A DNA stretch of 64,000 bases, taken from contig OU015525.1 of NCBI GenBank assembly GCA_907165065.1, positions 30,012,037 to 30,076,036 on the forward strand. Direction: 5' to 3'. Positions 37,278 through 50,212 of this stretch are shown one piece after another. A program made the position numbers and the translations under genes. Under the pieces are notes generated by a model. It had not been told where the DNA came from and did no database searches. It saw nothing but the letters and a program-made list of their open reading frames with translations. Each line of letters opens with the position of its first letter. Position 1 is the stretch's first letter. The stretch is from Caprimulgus europaeus (Eukaryota > Chordata > Aves > Caprimulgiformes > Caprimulgidae).

Positions 37278-37400
37278 TGGTGTTTTGCTCGGACAGTCAG
37301 AACACAGAACTGCGCTTCCTCCAACAGGCCTTCTGTATCCCACCTTCTTCAACCCACTAAGGTCTCCTCTTAAAATTGCTTTTATGCAGAACTGGTTGCT

Positions 37401-40400
37401 GTACAAAACTTGCAGAACCTTTCTTGCTACAATGTTTGAGACATATATTAACTCTTTCAGGTTCTCACAGGTACTCAGCAAAGCTACCATTAAACACAAC
37501 AGCTTGTGAAAATGTGCACTCTGATGCCTTTATTAGAATTCTCTATTTCAAAAAGTAACAGTTTTGAGTATCAGTATCAAGACATATCACAAAAACACAT
37601 TCTCTAGTATCTACAGTTATGATTAGCTTGGTTAAAATCCTACAGTTATATGAAATTGGATTATTCTGGCTATAGGTGTTTATAGATTATTCCTATTAGA
37701 GGGGATGTCAAGGTCTTCTTCAAAAATAAAATAGAGTCCTTCTTAATGATGTCTTTACAGTTGTTTATTGAATGCAAAGAAAACACCCAAAGCAAAATGT
37801 ACCTTTGTTCTGAAATTGTGTTTAAATGTTTCAGAAGCAACTACAACTTAGAATATATTCCATTATTTATTTTTTCTGATAAGACACACACAGGCACACA
37901 ATCAAGTTTGTATTTCAAATATTATGAGAATTCAACTTTATAGATGTATTTACTGAATTAGATTATAATGCATTTGGGGAGATAGACACTGAAGTATCAT
38001 TAAAAGTCCAATCCTTATCCAGATCAAAATCAATTTATAAAGAGATTTAAGTTTGTTGGGGTTTAGCAGTGTTTAACATTTTAGCACTCTGATTGCAGGT
38101 TAGAAACTATAAATCCAAATCAGGCACCTGAATTGCAGATATATTCATAAAGCTGAGCCCCGTCAGTTAGGGCTCACAGCAGGGGCATGCTAATTCTTCT
38201 CCCAAATCCCAACATTCTCCTGATGTCAGACATACAACAGAGCAGAGATGCAAGCCCCAAAACTTTTTCTTAGTGTCAGATATAAAGTTTTATCTTCCTT
38301 AAACTCCAAATGGCCTACTTATTTAAAAATTTGCAGGAAGGAAAAAAGTAAGTGCTGATAATAGTACTAGCAATACTGTCACCATTATTACACATCTATG
38401 AGACTTTGTCCTAAACTGAAAGCAGTAACTTCTGGCATTGTCTATTGGGATATGCAAGTGAAAATGTGACTGGCTCATTTGGCAATAGGCAAATGAGGAA
38501 AATCTCAGCCCTGGAAGGCTCTTACTACCTAAACACAGAACAATATATCCAGGTGATATTTTTGGGGGGAGCTTGCACTCTCAGATTTAAATATTTGCAT
38601 TCTAGGGCTAATTGTAGGAGGTTATATAATTTTGTGGTGGTACTGTAGATCTAGTTAGAGCCAGTCCACTCTGTTTCTAAAGGCAGATAATTAATTTAGA
38701 GGTGGTACGAGAAATAATTGTTGTTGGGTTCACAAACATGCCAAAGAGTCTGTGCAAAAGTGGGTAGGTGTGGACACTATTAGATTTTCCAGGGATTAAT
38801 TCACTGTGGACCTGAGGGTAGGGTAAAGAGAGGATGTGAAATACTGCCTCTGTATTGAACAATTCTTTCCCTATTACTCAACCTGTTTTGCATGCATCCA
38901 AAGGTACTTCTTGTGCTTCTTTTAGGAAAAGCTATCCCACTTATCACTCTTCTACAAAATGTCCCTGCCTTTATCCTCCTCAGAGAGGAGAAGTGTAGCT
39001 GGACCTGCTCTGGCCACAGAGGTGAGCAGGGCAGTATCTGATCACCTGGAAGACACCAGAAGAGCATGGGCACACTGTTTCTGGTGCCAGGGTCAGAGTG
39101 GATAAGGGGAGCATTGCTAGAAGCAGAGCTAGATCTAGAGTTGTCTGGAAGTAGAGCAACAGAAAAAACACCTACTGTATTATACGTTTGTTTTTCTTCT
39201 CTGGTGTTCTTCATCCCACTTTCCCTAAGCAGCATTGGAGTCGGGGTTCAACTAGCTAGTGCTGCACTCAGATTTAACAACCAGTCTTCGAAGGCTGGTA
39301 ACCAGATCAGTCAAACACAATTAATAAAACCTTAAACCACGTACCTTTTGTGACAAAAACCCAATATGTATGTATGTAGTAGTACAATACAGGACGGTTC
39401 AGTATAGCTCTGGTAAGCTCTGGTATTAGTTCTGATGTCTCCATTAGATCTAACTGTTATGATTAATCCAGTTTATCTGATTTTGAATCACAATGCCAGG
39501 ACAACTAGCTGGTTCTGCTAAATATACAAATTAAAGCAAGCTCTCCTATTCTATCAGATGTGAGCAGCTTATTATGCTGTGACACAATTCTGTATCAGTA
39601 ATTGGTCATTTGTGTGACTAGCCCTGGGGATGCTGTTATCATTCTGTTCCTGTATTTTCTATGCCTCTGATATCTTTTAATGTTAAAGTTCTGTGGTGCA
39701 GCTTTTTGTTTATTCACTTTTATTTATATTCTTGCTGTAATGTAATTGTTTGCTTCTTTTACATACCAATGGTGTTTAGAAGAACACACACATGCACAAA
39801 CGTGTATATAAAATATCTTCTTAGCTATTTATTATTAATGTTAAATTATATCAATATTATTGGATGAAATAGAATTTATTTAGTTCTTTTCAGTTATAAC
39901 ATTAGCAGTACGTGCTGCTTTAACTGCTTTATACAATGTCCTTCTTCACAGAAAAATAGTAGTCTCTCACCCCTGGCTTTATTCAATACAAAATCACTGA
40001 TTGCTGGACTGGAGCCTGAAATCAACCCTGCAATAATAATGCAAGTTCCTCCTACTTATTCCTGAATAGACATCATTTCTCATTTGCAATGGAGTGTGCC
40101 ATAAAATAACCAGAACAGGAGAATTCTCTCAGAACTATAATAAGTTTGGTTTTGTGTTCAAAATTGAAAAAATACCTGCAAATATTTTAATAAAATGGCC
40201 ATTGTAAATTCTCTCTAGATTTTATAACAATTCTTTGCATTTTGCAAAAAATTGCTAACAGGCTGCTTGTTTTTAATTGAAAAAAACCCTAAACAAACAA
40301 ACAAACAAACAAACAAAACCCGTCAGACCCCAACAGATCCTATATGTTTTACTGTTCCTTGATTGGATAAGTTTTTTGGTTAATATATATGCACAATGGT

Positions 40401-41909
40401 TTTTTGTTTGTTTTTTTTTTTCTTTTCTTATCCCTATCCTTATCAGAAACACCACTGGAATTGATCCATTTGAAACATTTATTACTCTTTCTCCATGTTC
40501 CTACTTACTAAGTGTTTCAATTTAGAAAGAGTAATTTAATTTAAGAAGATGACTGAAAAATAGCAGAAAGTGGAAATCATATTACTAAATATGGAATGTG
40601 TTTGAAGAAAAGAGAGAAAAAAAGAAATTTTACTTATAAACAAAACCTAACTGACCCTGGCAGACATAAAATTTGAACAACATTAAAAAAAATTGAGTAG
40701 TTGCGTACTAAAACAAAAACATCAACAACCAAACATGAAAGGTCAAGAAATCATGCTAAGATAGCCATCAGACTTCGAGTCACACTTTTGTTTCCTTGTC
40801 TGAGCAGTCATTAAGATTCAGTGTCACTTTAAGTGGCTGTGAGTGCTTTCTTCTTGGTGCCTCCTGGGTTGAGCTAGCTGATCTTAAATATTTGAGGGGG
40901 GTTTTTTTGGCAGTAGCTCTTAAACAGAGGCTATAATCTGTAGTCTCACAATCATCTTCAGGAGCTTTTGCATTAGGGAAATCCTTGTTTTGATGAACTT
41001 CAAAGAAAAAGCTGAAAAGCTTTAAATGCCACTGACCGAATTGATTATCTGGTTGATGAGTATCAATGACTTTCCAGTACAGATTAATTTTTTTAAAGTT
41101 TTCAAAACGAAATTCTCAAGAAGAGAAAAAGCAAGGCATACAAACACCAAAACAGACAAAATGTTTGCTTCTTTTGTTTCCATATGTTTACAGGAAAAAT
41201 GTTTTGCTCTAGCTATAAAAGTGTTTTTCAGTTTCCTTCATTTTGAAGAAGAACTTTTTTTAAAAAAGTACATCACATGTTCTTCAGAAACACCTTTGCT
41301 AGCCCATCCTATGGGTTCCTGTTACAAATATCTGTTCTGTCTACCTGAAACTTTTGGATACCTAGAACCATATTCTCAACCAGTGCAAATAAAATATGCA
41401 CAGATACATTTATACAACTAGAGTATCTAGTTGTATACTCCACAGAGTTTTGGAATGCTATTTTATGGTTTAAGATTTAATTCTGAATTAATTGTCAGCT
41501 TGAACATTATTTTATATTTTAAGTATGTGATATTAATGTAAGTGAACCTTAAACAAACACAATATTATCTTACTCATAAATTAAGTTTTATTTGCATAAA
41601 TGTTTTATGTAGTTTAAACGTACAGTAAGTATTCAAGGAGGTTTACAATTTAATGCAGTTCTATTCATCAGTTGAATGATTTTAACTTGTTATTCATTAC
41701 TGAAAATTATTTAGAAGTAAACTAAGGTCAACAATCCTCATTAATTTTCTCACTATCTATGCAAGAAAGATATGAGATCATGTAATTTTGTAATGAAATC
41801 TAACTTAGATGCACAAATAACACAAATACTGAAAAAAAGAGATTCAAGATTAACCAAGACAGCAAATTCTAAACACTTTTTGACTGACTACTATTCTTTT
41901 ATAAGTTAC
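37401..41909. other. AT-rich non-coding stretch with simple repeats
   Basis: No gene or transposon is recognised in about 4.5 kb. (CAAA)n lies at 40290-40318 and a T-run at 40401-40421. The minus-strand frame at 38801-39235 and the plus-strand frame at 41026-41421 show no domain and no codon pattern that persuades me. Confidence 0.45.
40290..40318 (+). repeat. (CAAA)n simple repeat
   Basis: Six to seven tandem ACAA/CAAA units. Confidence 0.9.
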
Positions 41910-42915
41910 TGCATGGGGTGTCGGTGCCCAGGAGCTGTTAGTGGGGGGCTGCAGGGCAGCCTCTGTGAGGAGAGGCCAGGGCTGCAGACACAGCCAGTCC
42001 CATCTGGTTCTAGCCAGCAATAGACCCATCGCAGGGCATAGCTGAGCCCCTCAGCCAAGCGAATGGCACCTTGGTGACAGTGTATCTGAGAGGGTAAAAA
42101 AGACTGCAGCAGCTGAGAGCAACAGGAGGAGAAAAAATGTGAGAGAAACAGCCCTGCAAACACCAAGGTGAGAGAAGAGGAACGGGGAGGAGGTGCTCTG
42201 GGCACCAGATCAGAGATTCCCATGCAGCCCTGTGGAGAAGACCATAGTGAAGCAGGTTGTCCCCCTGCAGCCCATAGAGCTCCACAATGCAGAAGATATG
42301 CTCACTGCAGCCCATGGAGGACACATGCCAGAGCACGTGGAAGTGACCTGAAGGGAGCTGCACCCATTGAGCGCAGGAGCACAGCTGTGGAGAGGAGCTT
42401 GTGCAGGAGTAGGTTTTCTGCCAGGACCTGTGATCTGTGAGAGACCCAAGCAGAAGCGGTTCATGAAGAGCTGCAGCCAGTGGGTGGACCCAAATTGGAG
42501 AAGTTCATGAAAGACTGTCTCCCATGGGAGGGACCCTATGCTGGAGCAGGGAACGAGCATAGAGAGGAAGGAGTGGTAGATACAAATTGTAATGAACTGG
42601 CTCCAGTCTCATTTCCCATCCTCCTGCACTGCTCAGGAGGAGGAGGTAGAAGAGTTGGGAACAAAGGAATGAAGTTGAGTCTAGGAAGAAGGAAGGAAAA
42701 GGGAAAGGTGTTTTTAGTTTTTCCTTTGTTTCTCACTATCCTACTCTATTTTTAATTGTCAATAAATTAAACTAATTTTCCTCAAGTTGAGGCTGTTTTG
42801 CCTATGATGGTACTTATCAATTTATTTCTCTGTCCTTATCTTCATCTACCAGAAAAATCTGATTTTGTCTCCAAAGAAGAGGTAAAAGGGAAGGATCAAA
42901 TTGGATGGGGTGCAA
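41910..42915 (+). mobile_element. Diverged LTR (type A)
   Basis: Starts TGCATGGGGTGTCGG and is colinear with the LTRs at 7690 and 34330. Shared blocks are GCAGCCTCTGTGAGGAGAGG near the 5' end, AACAGCCCTGCAAACACCAAGG in the middle, repeated CCATGGAG and GGAGCAG words, and CAAGTTGAGGCTGTTTTGCC near the 3' end. A poly(A)-like AATAAA lies near 42762-42767. The right end is worn and set approximately; no target duplication was confirmed. The antisense frames here (117 and 116 codons) are not genes. Confidence 0.78.
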
Positions 42916-45825
42916 CAAGTCTGGGAAAGTGGAGTAGAAATCAGAGCTGGTATCATTTCAAGAAGTTGTGATCAATATACTTGTCTTGTTACAGATATAG
43001 CCTCATCAACACTGGTGTTCTGCCTTCTTGTTAAACTCTTTCCCTAGTTCTCACTGTGTCATCTTTGTTTATGGTCTCTTTGTTTGGGTGGGTGCACGAT
43101 CCACAACTGAAGCTGTACTTGCCAGAGTAGGAGAAGACCTACATGCACACAAATTGAGTTTTCATCCTAGGACTAATGCAAAGACTGAGCCTAGGATCTG
43201 ACAGTGGGTATTAGGAAGTCTTAGAGCCCATGCTAATATCAAAAGACGTGCAAATGTGGGTGTACCTGTGCATGGAGAGGGTCCATGCATGTGTCAATAA
43301 TGAACCTCCATCCCAAGCAGGTGAGAACAGGGGTGGGTTTAGGCCTCTCATGCTCACATGTATGGGAGTGCTATTGGTGTTTACCTGGGTGCAGGTAAAG
43401 TCATTGCACCCTATTGTGCTGAACAGTATATCTGGCCATGTCTGTGTGCATGTATGTGTGCTTACAGGCACCTGGGCCTTTGGAGCTCAGCCTTGCTGCA
43501 GCCTTGGTCAAAGGTCCACAGAACACAGCTTCCCTTAACACTTTGACTAAAGATCTACTGTCTGTTGCAATAACAAACAACTGAAACTAAGTTTTCTCAG
43601 TAGCATAACTTCACTGTGAAATTCTTTTGCTGGACATTGTTGTATAGACTGCTGGTTTTAAAACAGTGTCTTACTCTAAAGACCATGTTATTTTCCTCTG
43701 AACTATTGTTTCATCAAGGTGTCAATGTTAGGCTTTTTCAAGAGGTTGATTTTGGTGTTCCCATCTCTACAAATCACTGGAGCTACTAGCTATACTAATC
43801 CTATGCAGTGTAATTGGGCTTTTTGTACTTAAGGAACTCAAAACTCTTATAGAGATCTACCAGAAGCTAAACCAATCTATTAAGCACAGCAAAACAAATT
43901 TATGGTTTTAAATGTTCCACAATAACTTTAGTTCAAAACCAAAATATCTAAGTAAAATAACAAAAAAATTCCAGCTGACGTAGGAATTTAAATATTAAAA
44001 CTCATTTGAAATGATAAATATAGACTCCTCTGAAAAAGTATTACCATGGGGACCCTGTGACAGAGCCATCAAAGGGTCTTTTTGACATAAACTGAAAGCT
44101 TCTGATTAATGCTACTACACCAAATAGTTATGCTTTTCCAAATAATTACTGCAGAGTAAGATCTTTGGCATATATATTACATTCCACGGTGAATAAAAGA
44201 CAAACTAGAAGTTGTCCATTAATTTAATATTAACTTTGGTCACAAAAAATACAAAACCTGTATTAATCTCTTTGATATGGTCTCTTATGCTGTTGTTCTT
44301 ACCAGTGGAGTTTGCCCTCAGCTGGCTGGATCTGGCTTGCAGCAATGCAGTTTCTTTGCTGCTACACAAGTGCTTTGAAACAAGTAAAAGCAGCTAGACT
44401 GGTTGTGACTGGTTTGCAGCTCTTTTTTCTTAATTTGAACTGTTTTGATTTTTAATAGTCATATCATAAATGTTTAATCCTTTGTCTATACTATCACTGA
44501 AATTCAGGTAGACAAAGCATCATGACAACTCTTGCTTTTTCAAAGATACTTAACCATCAAGGAGTAGCAGGGGGAGCTTCCAGGGACTCTTGGAAGATGC
44601 AGCACTAAGTAAGATGGTGCAGTGTGAGCCATGTGCTCTAAAAGGCCCTAAGGATCAAGCAGATAAACCAGTTTCCCTACATCCTATAAATATAACCATT
44701 TCCCAAATTTAGAAGAATAATTTTGAATGTTAAGTCTTGTGTACTTTTCAGATTCCCTCCTTTAAGAAAACTATTGTTAACTATAACATTTATTAAAAAA
44801 ACCCCTGCAGGTATACATTTGCTTTAAAAGGCTAACAAACAGATGTTTTCAAATAAAATCTTCAGATTTTTTAAAATATTGAAATTTGGTTGTTAAGTAA
44901 CACAAATTATCACCTTGCTTTTTACCTAACAGGTTTTGTGCTGCAAAATGTCATAAGAAACATTTTCATTTTTATCTTACTTTTTTTTCCCCTAAAATAT
45001 CATTTGCATTTTATTTCATATAATTCACTCTAGTAATTTTGTCAGTTTTGTAACTGCCTCTGACCGTTTTATAATTTCATGCATGACATTTTCCATTACC
45101 TTTAAGTAGGCAGTGTCAGTTGTTTAGAGAGTTTGTCCCTTTCAAATATTTCCATGGAAACGAGAATTATATAGTCACTAAAATGGGAGAGTCCTTTTGT
45201 TCCTGTAGAATAATTCTTGCACAGCACTGAATTAGCTAGAATTTACAATTTTGTGTAAGAATCTAGAATCTGTGTGTGTGTGCATGCATGTGTGTATATG
45301 TGATAAGTTGTGGTGGTGATAGCCTTAAAACCATAAAGATCAGGGTTTAGATAATTACCAGTTCTATACACAACCTGACATAGCTGCTCCAATCCTTCCA
45401 AAGATTAAGGCACAAATGTACTCAAGAAATTTATGTATTGCAATACAAAATAAACCTCATTCATCTACAACAGTCCTGAAGAAGAAAAAATGAACACAGG
45501 TGCTTGTGTGAAAAAAGGACAAGAATTAAACTTCAAATGTACTGTGGAAAAGAAACTCCAGTATTGCTGAATACAAAAATAATTTGAAACATAAACACAA
45601 TGTAAAAAATACAAGATCTATAAAAGAAAATATTAGCTTTTTAAAATACAGAAACCTTGAAGTAAAACATTTTGTTTGTCTTTCAGGGGACCAAGAGAGT
45701 AAGAGAAATGAGACAGCTGCCAGATGTCTTTTGTGAAGAGGGAGGGACTGATAAATTTTCAAGCTGAAGAAACTTGTGGAATCTGTACTTTTAGTTAGAG
45801 AGTACTGTGATATTCTAAAACATTA

Positions 45826-45885
45826 ACTGCAGTCTCCAAAAATGCACTGCAGTCTCCAAAAATGCTCTGAAGTCTCCAAAAATGC
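45826..45885 (+). repeat. 20-bp tandem repeat, three copies
   Basis: Three contiguous 20-base units of the form ACTGCAGTCTCCAAAAATGC at 45826, 45846 and 45866. The first two are identical; the third differs in its first five bases. Confidence 0.95.
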
Positions 45886-46129
45886 TTAGTACTTAAGAAA
45901 AAAGATAACAAGAAGGCAAACTAGCCAATGAAACCAATTGTTACCACAGATATTCCCAAAATGATAGTGATCAAGACTAATCATAAAATTAAGGCAGCTG
46001 AATATATTTAGCTACATTAAGAGTCAAGCACTCTGAAATACAAAACACCTGCTTAGTCTTTTGATAAATTTCCTGGACTCCCTCCGTAACGTATAACTCT
46101 CAGCTTATAGTGTAAAACTCTCAGCATGT

Positions 46130-46132
<3 letters not shown>

Positions 46133-46160
<28 letters not shown>
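46133..46160 (+). repeat. (AAAT)n microsatellite
   Basis: Seven tandem AAAT units. Confidence 0.95.
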
Positions 46161-46161
<1 letters not shown>

Positions 46162-46580
46162 CAGAGCTATGAAGACACAAATTCACATTACAGATCAAAA
46201 TATTGAAAAAAAATTAAAAAGCAAACAGTAGAACAGGAGTTATTTAAAGGCTTCTGTTTAAAACTGGTTTTAAATGGAAAAGTAGATTTCCCAGAATTGC
46301 ACTCCTTCACAGGAACGTTTCACCACAAGTGTGCATTTAACTCAAAGCAAAAATTTACTTGAGAAGTGAGAGATGCAAATCAGAATAAAAAGCAAATTCA
46401 ACTTTGTTCTGTGACCGTCAGAGTCACCTCACTGCCTTGTGAAAAACATAGTTTGGATTCTTCATGCTATTATCCTCTGCTTATGATAAGACTGTGCTCT
46501 TATATCACATATCAGATGTGAAATAGTAAGACTTGTGTGTTTTTAGAGAATATATTTTCTAAATGTACTACCTGTTAAAA

Positions 46581-47372
46581 ATCATTGAATCATAGAATCA
46601 TTTACGTTGGAAAAGACCTTTAAGATTATCGAGTCCAACTATAAACCTAACACTGCCAAATCCACCACTAAACCACATCCCGAATTGCCACACCTACACA
46701 TGTTTTAAATACTTCTAGGGATGGTGAGGCAACCACTTCCCTGGGCAGCCTGTTCCAGTGTTTGTCAACCCTTTCAGTGAAGAAATTCTCCTAATATCCA
46801 ATCTAAACTTCTCCTGGCACAACTTGAGGCTGTTTTCTCTCACCCTATTGCTTCTTACTTGGGAGAAGAGACCGGCACCCACCTTGCTACAATTTCCTTT
46901 CAGGTAGTTGTAGAGAGCAACAAGGTCTCCATTCAGCCTCCTCTTCTCTAGACTAAAAAAACCCAGTTCCCTCAGCCTCTCCTCATAAGACTTGTTCTCC
47001 AGACCCTTCACCAGCCCCCTTGCCCTTCTCTGGACCCGCTCCAGCACCTCAATGTCTTTCTTGTAGTGAGGGGCCCAAAACTGAACACAGCACTCGAGGT
47101 GCAGCCTCAACAGTGCTGAGTACAGGGGAAAGATCGCTTCCCTAGTCCTGTTGGCCACCCTATATCTAATACAATCCAGGATGCTGTTGGCCTTCTTGGC
47201 TACCTGGGCACACTGTCTGCTCATATTCAGCTGGCTGTCATCCAATATCGCCAGGTCCTTTTCTGCTAGGTAACTTTCCAGCCACTCTTTCCCAAGCCTG
47301 TAGCATTGCATGGGATTCATGCAATTCCTCATTATTGTTTGGTTCCACTTGCAGAGCCTCATACCTATTATG
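46581..47372 (-). mobile_element. CR1 LINE 3' part with a 215-codon open frame
   Basis: A minus-strand CR1 whose 3' terminus is at the left (ATCATTGAATCATAGAATC). An uninterrupted frame from ATG at 47362 to 46715 encodes the C-terminal region of CR1 ORF2. In order it has [17 protein letters not shown], a [17 protein letters not shown] block, [37 protein letters not shown] and [20 protein letters not shown]. The ORF2 stop is near the usual place but the last residues are frameshifted (expected LTGTVNRLPRE-type end altered). The whole endonuclease and the RT catalytic motifs are missing, so the frame has no activity by itself. The right boundary is approximate. Confidence 0.9.
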
Positions 47373-49300
47373 CAAGGGCACCTGGGAAAATGAGGTAGTC
47401 ACAGAAGAGATGAGCCTCTGTGCTGGTTGAAGATACAATAAAATCCCACAGTACATTTTCTAGTAGTTTAAAAATCTAAATCATTTCAAATTGTTAACAC
47501 TGATATAATTTCATGTTTAAATGAGAAAGTTTTTATGGTGTTCAGAAAGAGTTGCATGCATATCTAATAAAGTTAATGAATAGCCTCACCTAAATTAGTA
47601 AACTAATCATAGGAATAAATTTAGACATTTGCTTACAAATTTGCAACATCAGCTCTCCAGCTCAAACACACTGGGAGGAGTGACGGGTACCTGATGTCCT
47701 TTGTGTACTTCAAATAAAATATTCTCTCATTAAAAGAAAAAAATTATCTCCTTTAATTAAAAAATTAACAAAGCTTTTACAAAAAATTTGTAACCACTGT
47801 TTTATTTTACACAGATTTAAAAAGTACTTTTTGCTTGTTTGTTTTCTTAGAAAACATCAGACTCATTCAAATCTTTAAATTTAAAACAAGTATGTAAAGA
47901 AATATGTAAATAAATGATCCAAACATTTTCACATTCTCAAGGAGAAGTAAATCTGCCTTTAAAAATAAAAGTAAATAAAATTCTATTCTTTTCATAGGTC
48001 AAAAAATCTATTTTCTTTACACAACAATCTTGCCTCCAACTGTGACAAATCAGGTACTTTGATTTCAGATAATATTTTGCCACCTTGTTGACTGATGTAT
48101 GAGTAGACAATTTTTAAAACTCAACCATATATTTCTGTTTTTGCAAAATGCAAAGTTTTGTACTGAAGGAAATTTATTTAAATTATAAATAGATGAAGAT
48201 GATACAAATATAAAGATGAGGATTGATACATAGACAATACTACAAAATAGCCCATTATCTTGGTTATTACTATCTAGCACAAAATAGGAAAAGTGTTCTG
48301 TCTTTTTTAATGTAATGTTCTATATTTAGTACTACCATTCCAGTTACAGAAATTATTACATCTATGTTATTTTTCTTTTTAAATCCTGTTTCTATGGTAA
48401 CTATTATAGCTGCAGTTTGTTAAAACATTTGACAAACATTCTATTGGTTATTATAATCAGATACATGTCAGAATATAAAGTTATTGACCCAAGGAAAAAA
48501 AATTTAAACTTGGTTCCCTATCTAGTTTTATGAAAACTCAGATGAGGTTAAGAGGTGAGCTTTTACCTAAATTAAATTTTATAAATGTTGCAAAGGAAAG
48601 AAGAGCTTTCAAATTGCCCAAATCTGCCATAACATCTTGTCTAGAAGAAAATTTAAAGAACAAACTTGGCCAATAAAGGAAAAGAATGTTGTTCCAGTCA
48701 GGAATCTGTGTTATTCAATAGTCCCTTAGGAGTGAGACACAGAACATAGATGTTCGCAAACTAAGATGAAGTTATATTATTTAAGTGAATGATTGCATTA
48801 GTATATTTAATAAGTACATCAATTTCATTTGAAGATTTCATGCATCATGCATAATCTGACATTTCTTCTTCCAAAGCATTTATTTTATCACATAATTTGC
48901 GTGGACAGGAAGTTTCAAATATGTTTCACAAAAATAAGTGTACATCCTACAATAACCTGTAATTATGCCAGCAGGTTATATATGCATCTAAACTACGGGT
49001 AGATTAAAGCTACCAGTTTCAGACTAAACACTAGCACGTATTTATTTTCTTATATGGCTGGTTGGTGGGTCTTGGGATTTGTTTTCTTTAGTTTTAATGT
49101 TTTAGCTTTAATATTGTGTTAAAGATAGGAGGTTATTATTCATTTTTTTTATCCATTTAATTTGTCAATATATTCAGAAAATTTTCAATACAATAAAATT
49201 GTAGTTTTTCCACATAAGCATGACTTCAGGCACTTTCTAATGGTTTACAGTGTGTGGCCATGACTGTGTCTTCCATCCACAGAAAAAAGATTTTATAAAT
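47373..49300. other. AT-rich non-coding stretch, no gene seen
   Basis: No repeat family is recognised. An X-box-like GTTTCTATGGTAAC lies at 48388-48401. Confidence 0.5.
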
Positions 49301-49796
49301 CCAGGCTTGGAGAGGAGCGGTTGGAAAGCTGCTTGTCGGAAAAGGACCTGTGGGTGTTGGTCAACACCCAGCTGAACATGAGTCAGCAGTGTGCACAGGT
49401 GGCCAAGAAGGCCGACGGCATCCTGGATTGTATCAGAAACAGTGTGGCCAGCAGGAGTAGGGAAGTGATTGTGCCCCTGTACTCAGCACTGGTGAGGCTG
49501 CACCTCGAGTGCTGTGTTCAGTTTTGGGCCTCTCACTGCAAGAAGGACATTGAGGCACTAGAGTGTGTACACAGAAGGGCAATGAAGCTGGTGAAGGAGC
49601 TGGAGAACAAGCCTTATGAGGGAACTGGGGTTGCTTAGTCTAGAGAAAAGGAGGCTGAGGGGAGACCGTATCACTGTCTACAACTACCTGAAAGGAGGTA
49701 GTAGGGAGCATGTGTGTGTCTTTTCTCCCAGGTAACTAGGGATAGAAAAAGAGGCAATGGTCTTAAGTTGTGCCAGGGGAGGTTCAGGTTGGATTA
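49301..49796 (+). mobile_element. CR1 LINE internal fragment
   Basis: About 500 bases of CR1 ORF2 C-terminal region on the plus strand. The frame 49321-49638 reads [20 protein letters not shown], then [20 protein letters not shown], then [20 protein letters not shown], and breaks after LENKPYE. The copy stops at 49796 in the SKVG/LFSQ region without the CR1 3' tail. It covers the same ORF2 segment as the minus-strand copy at 46.7-47.3 kb. Confidence 0.88.
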
Positions 49797-49880
49797 TAAC
49801 TTTATTTATATTAAAAGCAAACAAATAACCCCCAACATATAAGCTCATTGAGATTAAAATACCTATAAACTCACGCTTGA

Positions 49881-50209
49881 ATGTCTCCAGGCACCAGAGC
49901 AGAGAATCCCCTGCAACTTGTGGTGTCCCCCTGCAGTCCATGGAGGTCCATGGTAGAGCAGATGACCACCTGTAGCCCATGGAGGACCCCATGCTTGAGC
50001 AGGTGGATGCCTGAAGGAAGCTGTGAACACGTGGGAATCCTGTGCTGAAGAAGGTTCCTGTCAGGACTTGTGACCCTGTGGGGGACCTGCACTGGAGCAG
50101 TCCATTCCTGAAGGACTGTCCACCATGGGAAGAACCCATGCTGGAGCAGTTCGTGAAGAACTGGCATTCATGGGAAGGGCTCATGCTAGAGGAGTTCATG
50201 GCGGACTGT
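49881..50209 (+). mobile_element. Internal fragment of a type A LTR
   Basis: About 330 bases colinear with 34650-35060 of the full solo LTR. Landmarks are CCAGGCACCAGAGCAGAGA, CCCCCTGCAGTCCATGGAGG, GGAGCAGTTCGTGAAGAACT-like words and GCGGACTGTC. Both LTR ends are missing. A small deletion near 49922 removes the counterpart of 34688-34712. It abuts the direct repeat at 50213. Confidence 0.8.
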
Positions 50210-50212
50210 CAA

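Larger units (their letters stand above)
37007..37400 (-). mobile_element. Unclassified LTR-like or promoter-like island
   Basis: A segment visibly richer in G+C than its surroundings. On the minus strand it has the order of a compact promoter: a perfect CArG box CCATATATGG (37268-37277), then TTATATAAGT (37169-37178, minus) about 90 bp downstream, then a purine-rich GGGTGGGGGC. It could be the U3/R part of an avian retroviral LTR, since CArG boxes occur in avian retrovirus LTRs, but I recognise neither family nor ends. It could also be a host promoter. No coding frame of note follows. Confidence 0.35.
42916..46580. other. AT-rich non-coding stretch with simple and tandem repeats
   Basis: No gene is recognised. 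It contains a TG-rich tract at 45271-45302, a three-copy 20-bp tandem repeat at 45826-45885, (AAAT)n at 46133-46160 and an X-box-like palindrome at 45148-45161. Confidence 0.5.

Noticed and set aside
38801..39235. 144-codon minus-strand frame
   Set aside because: No family resemblance; overlapping frames on both strands suggest composition, not coding.
41026..41421. 131-codon plus-strand frame
   Set aside because: No recognisable domain, no splice or start context, AT-rich codons. Treated as chance.
46715..47362. A host gene of 215 codons
   Set aside because: Its whole translation is the C-terminal part of CR1 ORF2 and it ends in the CR1 3' tail.
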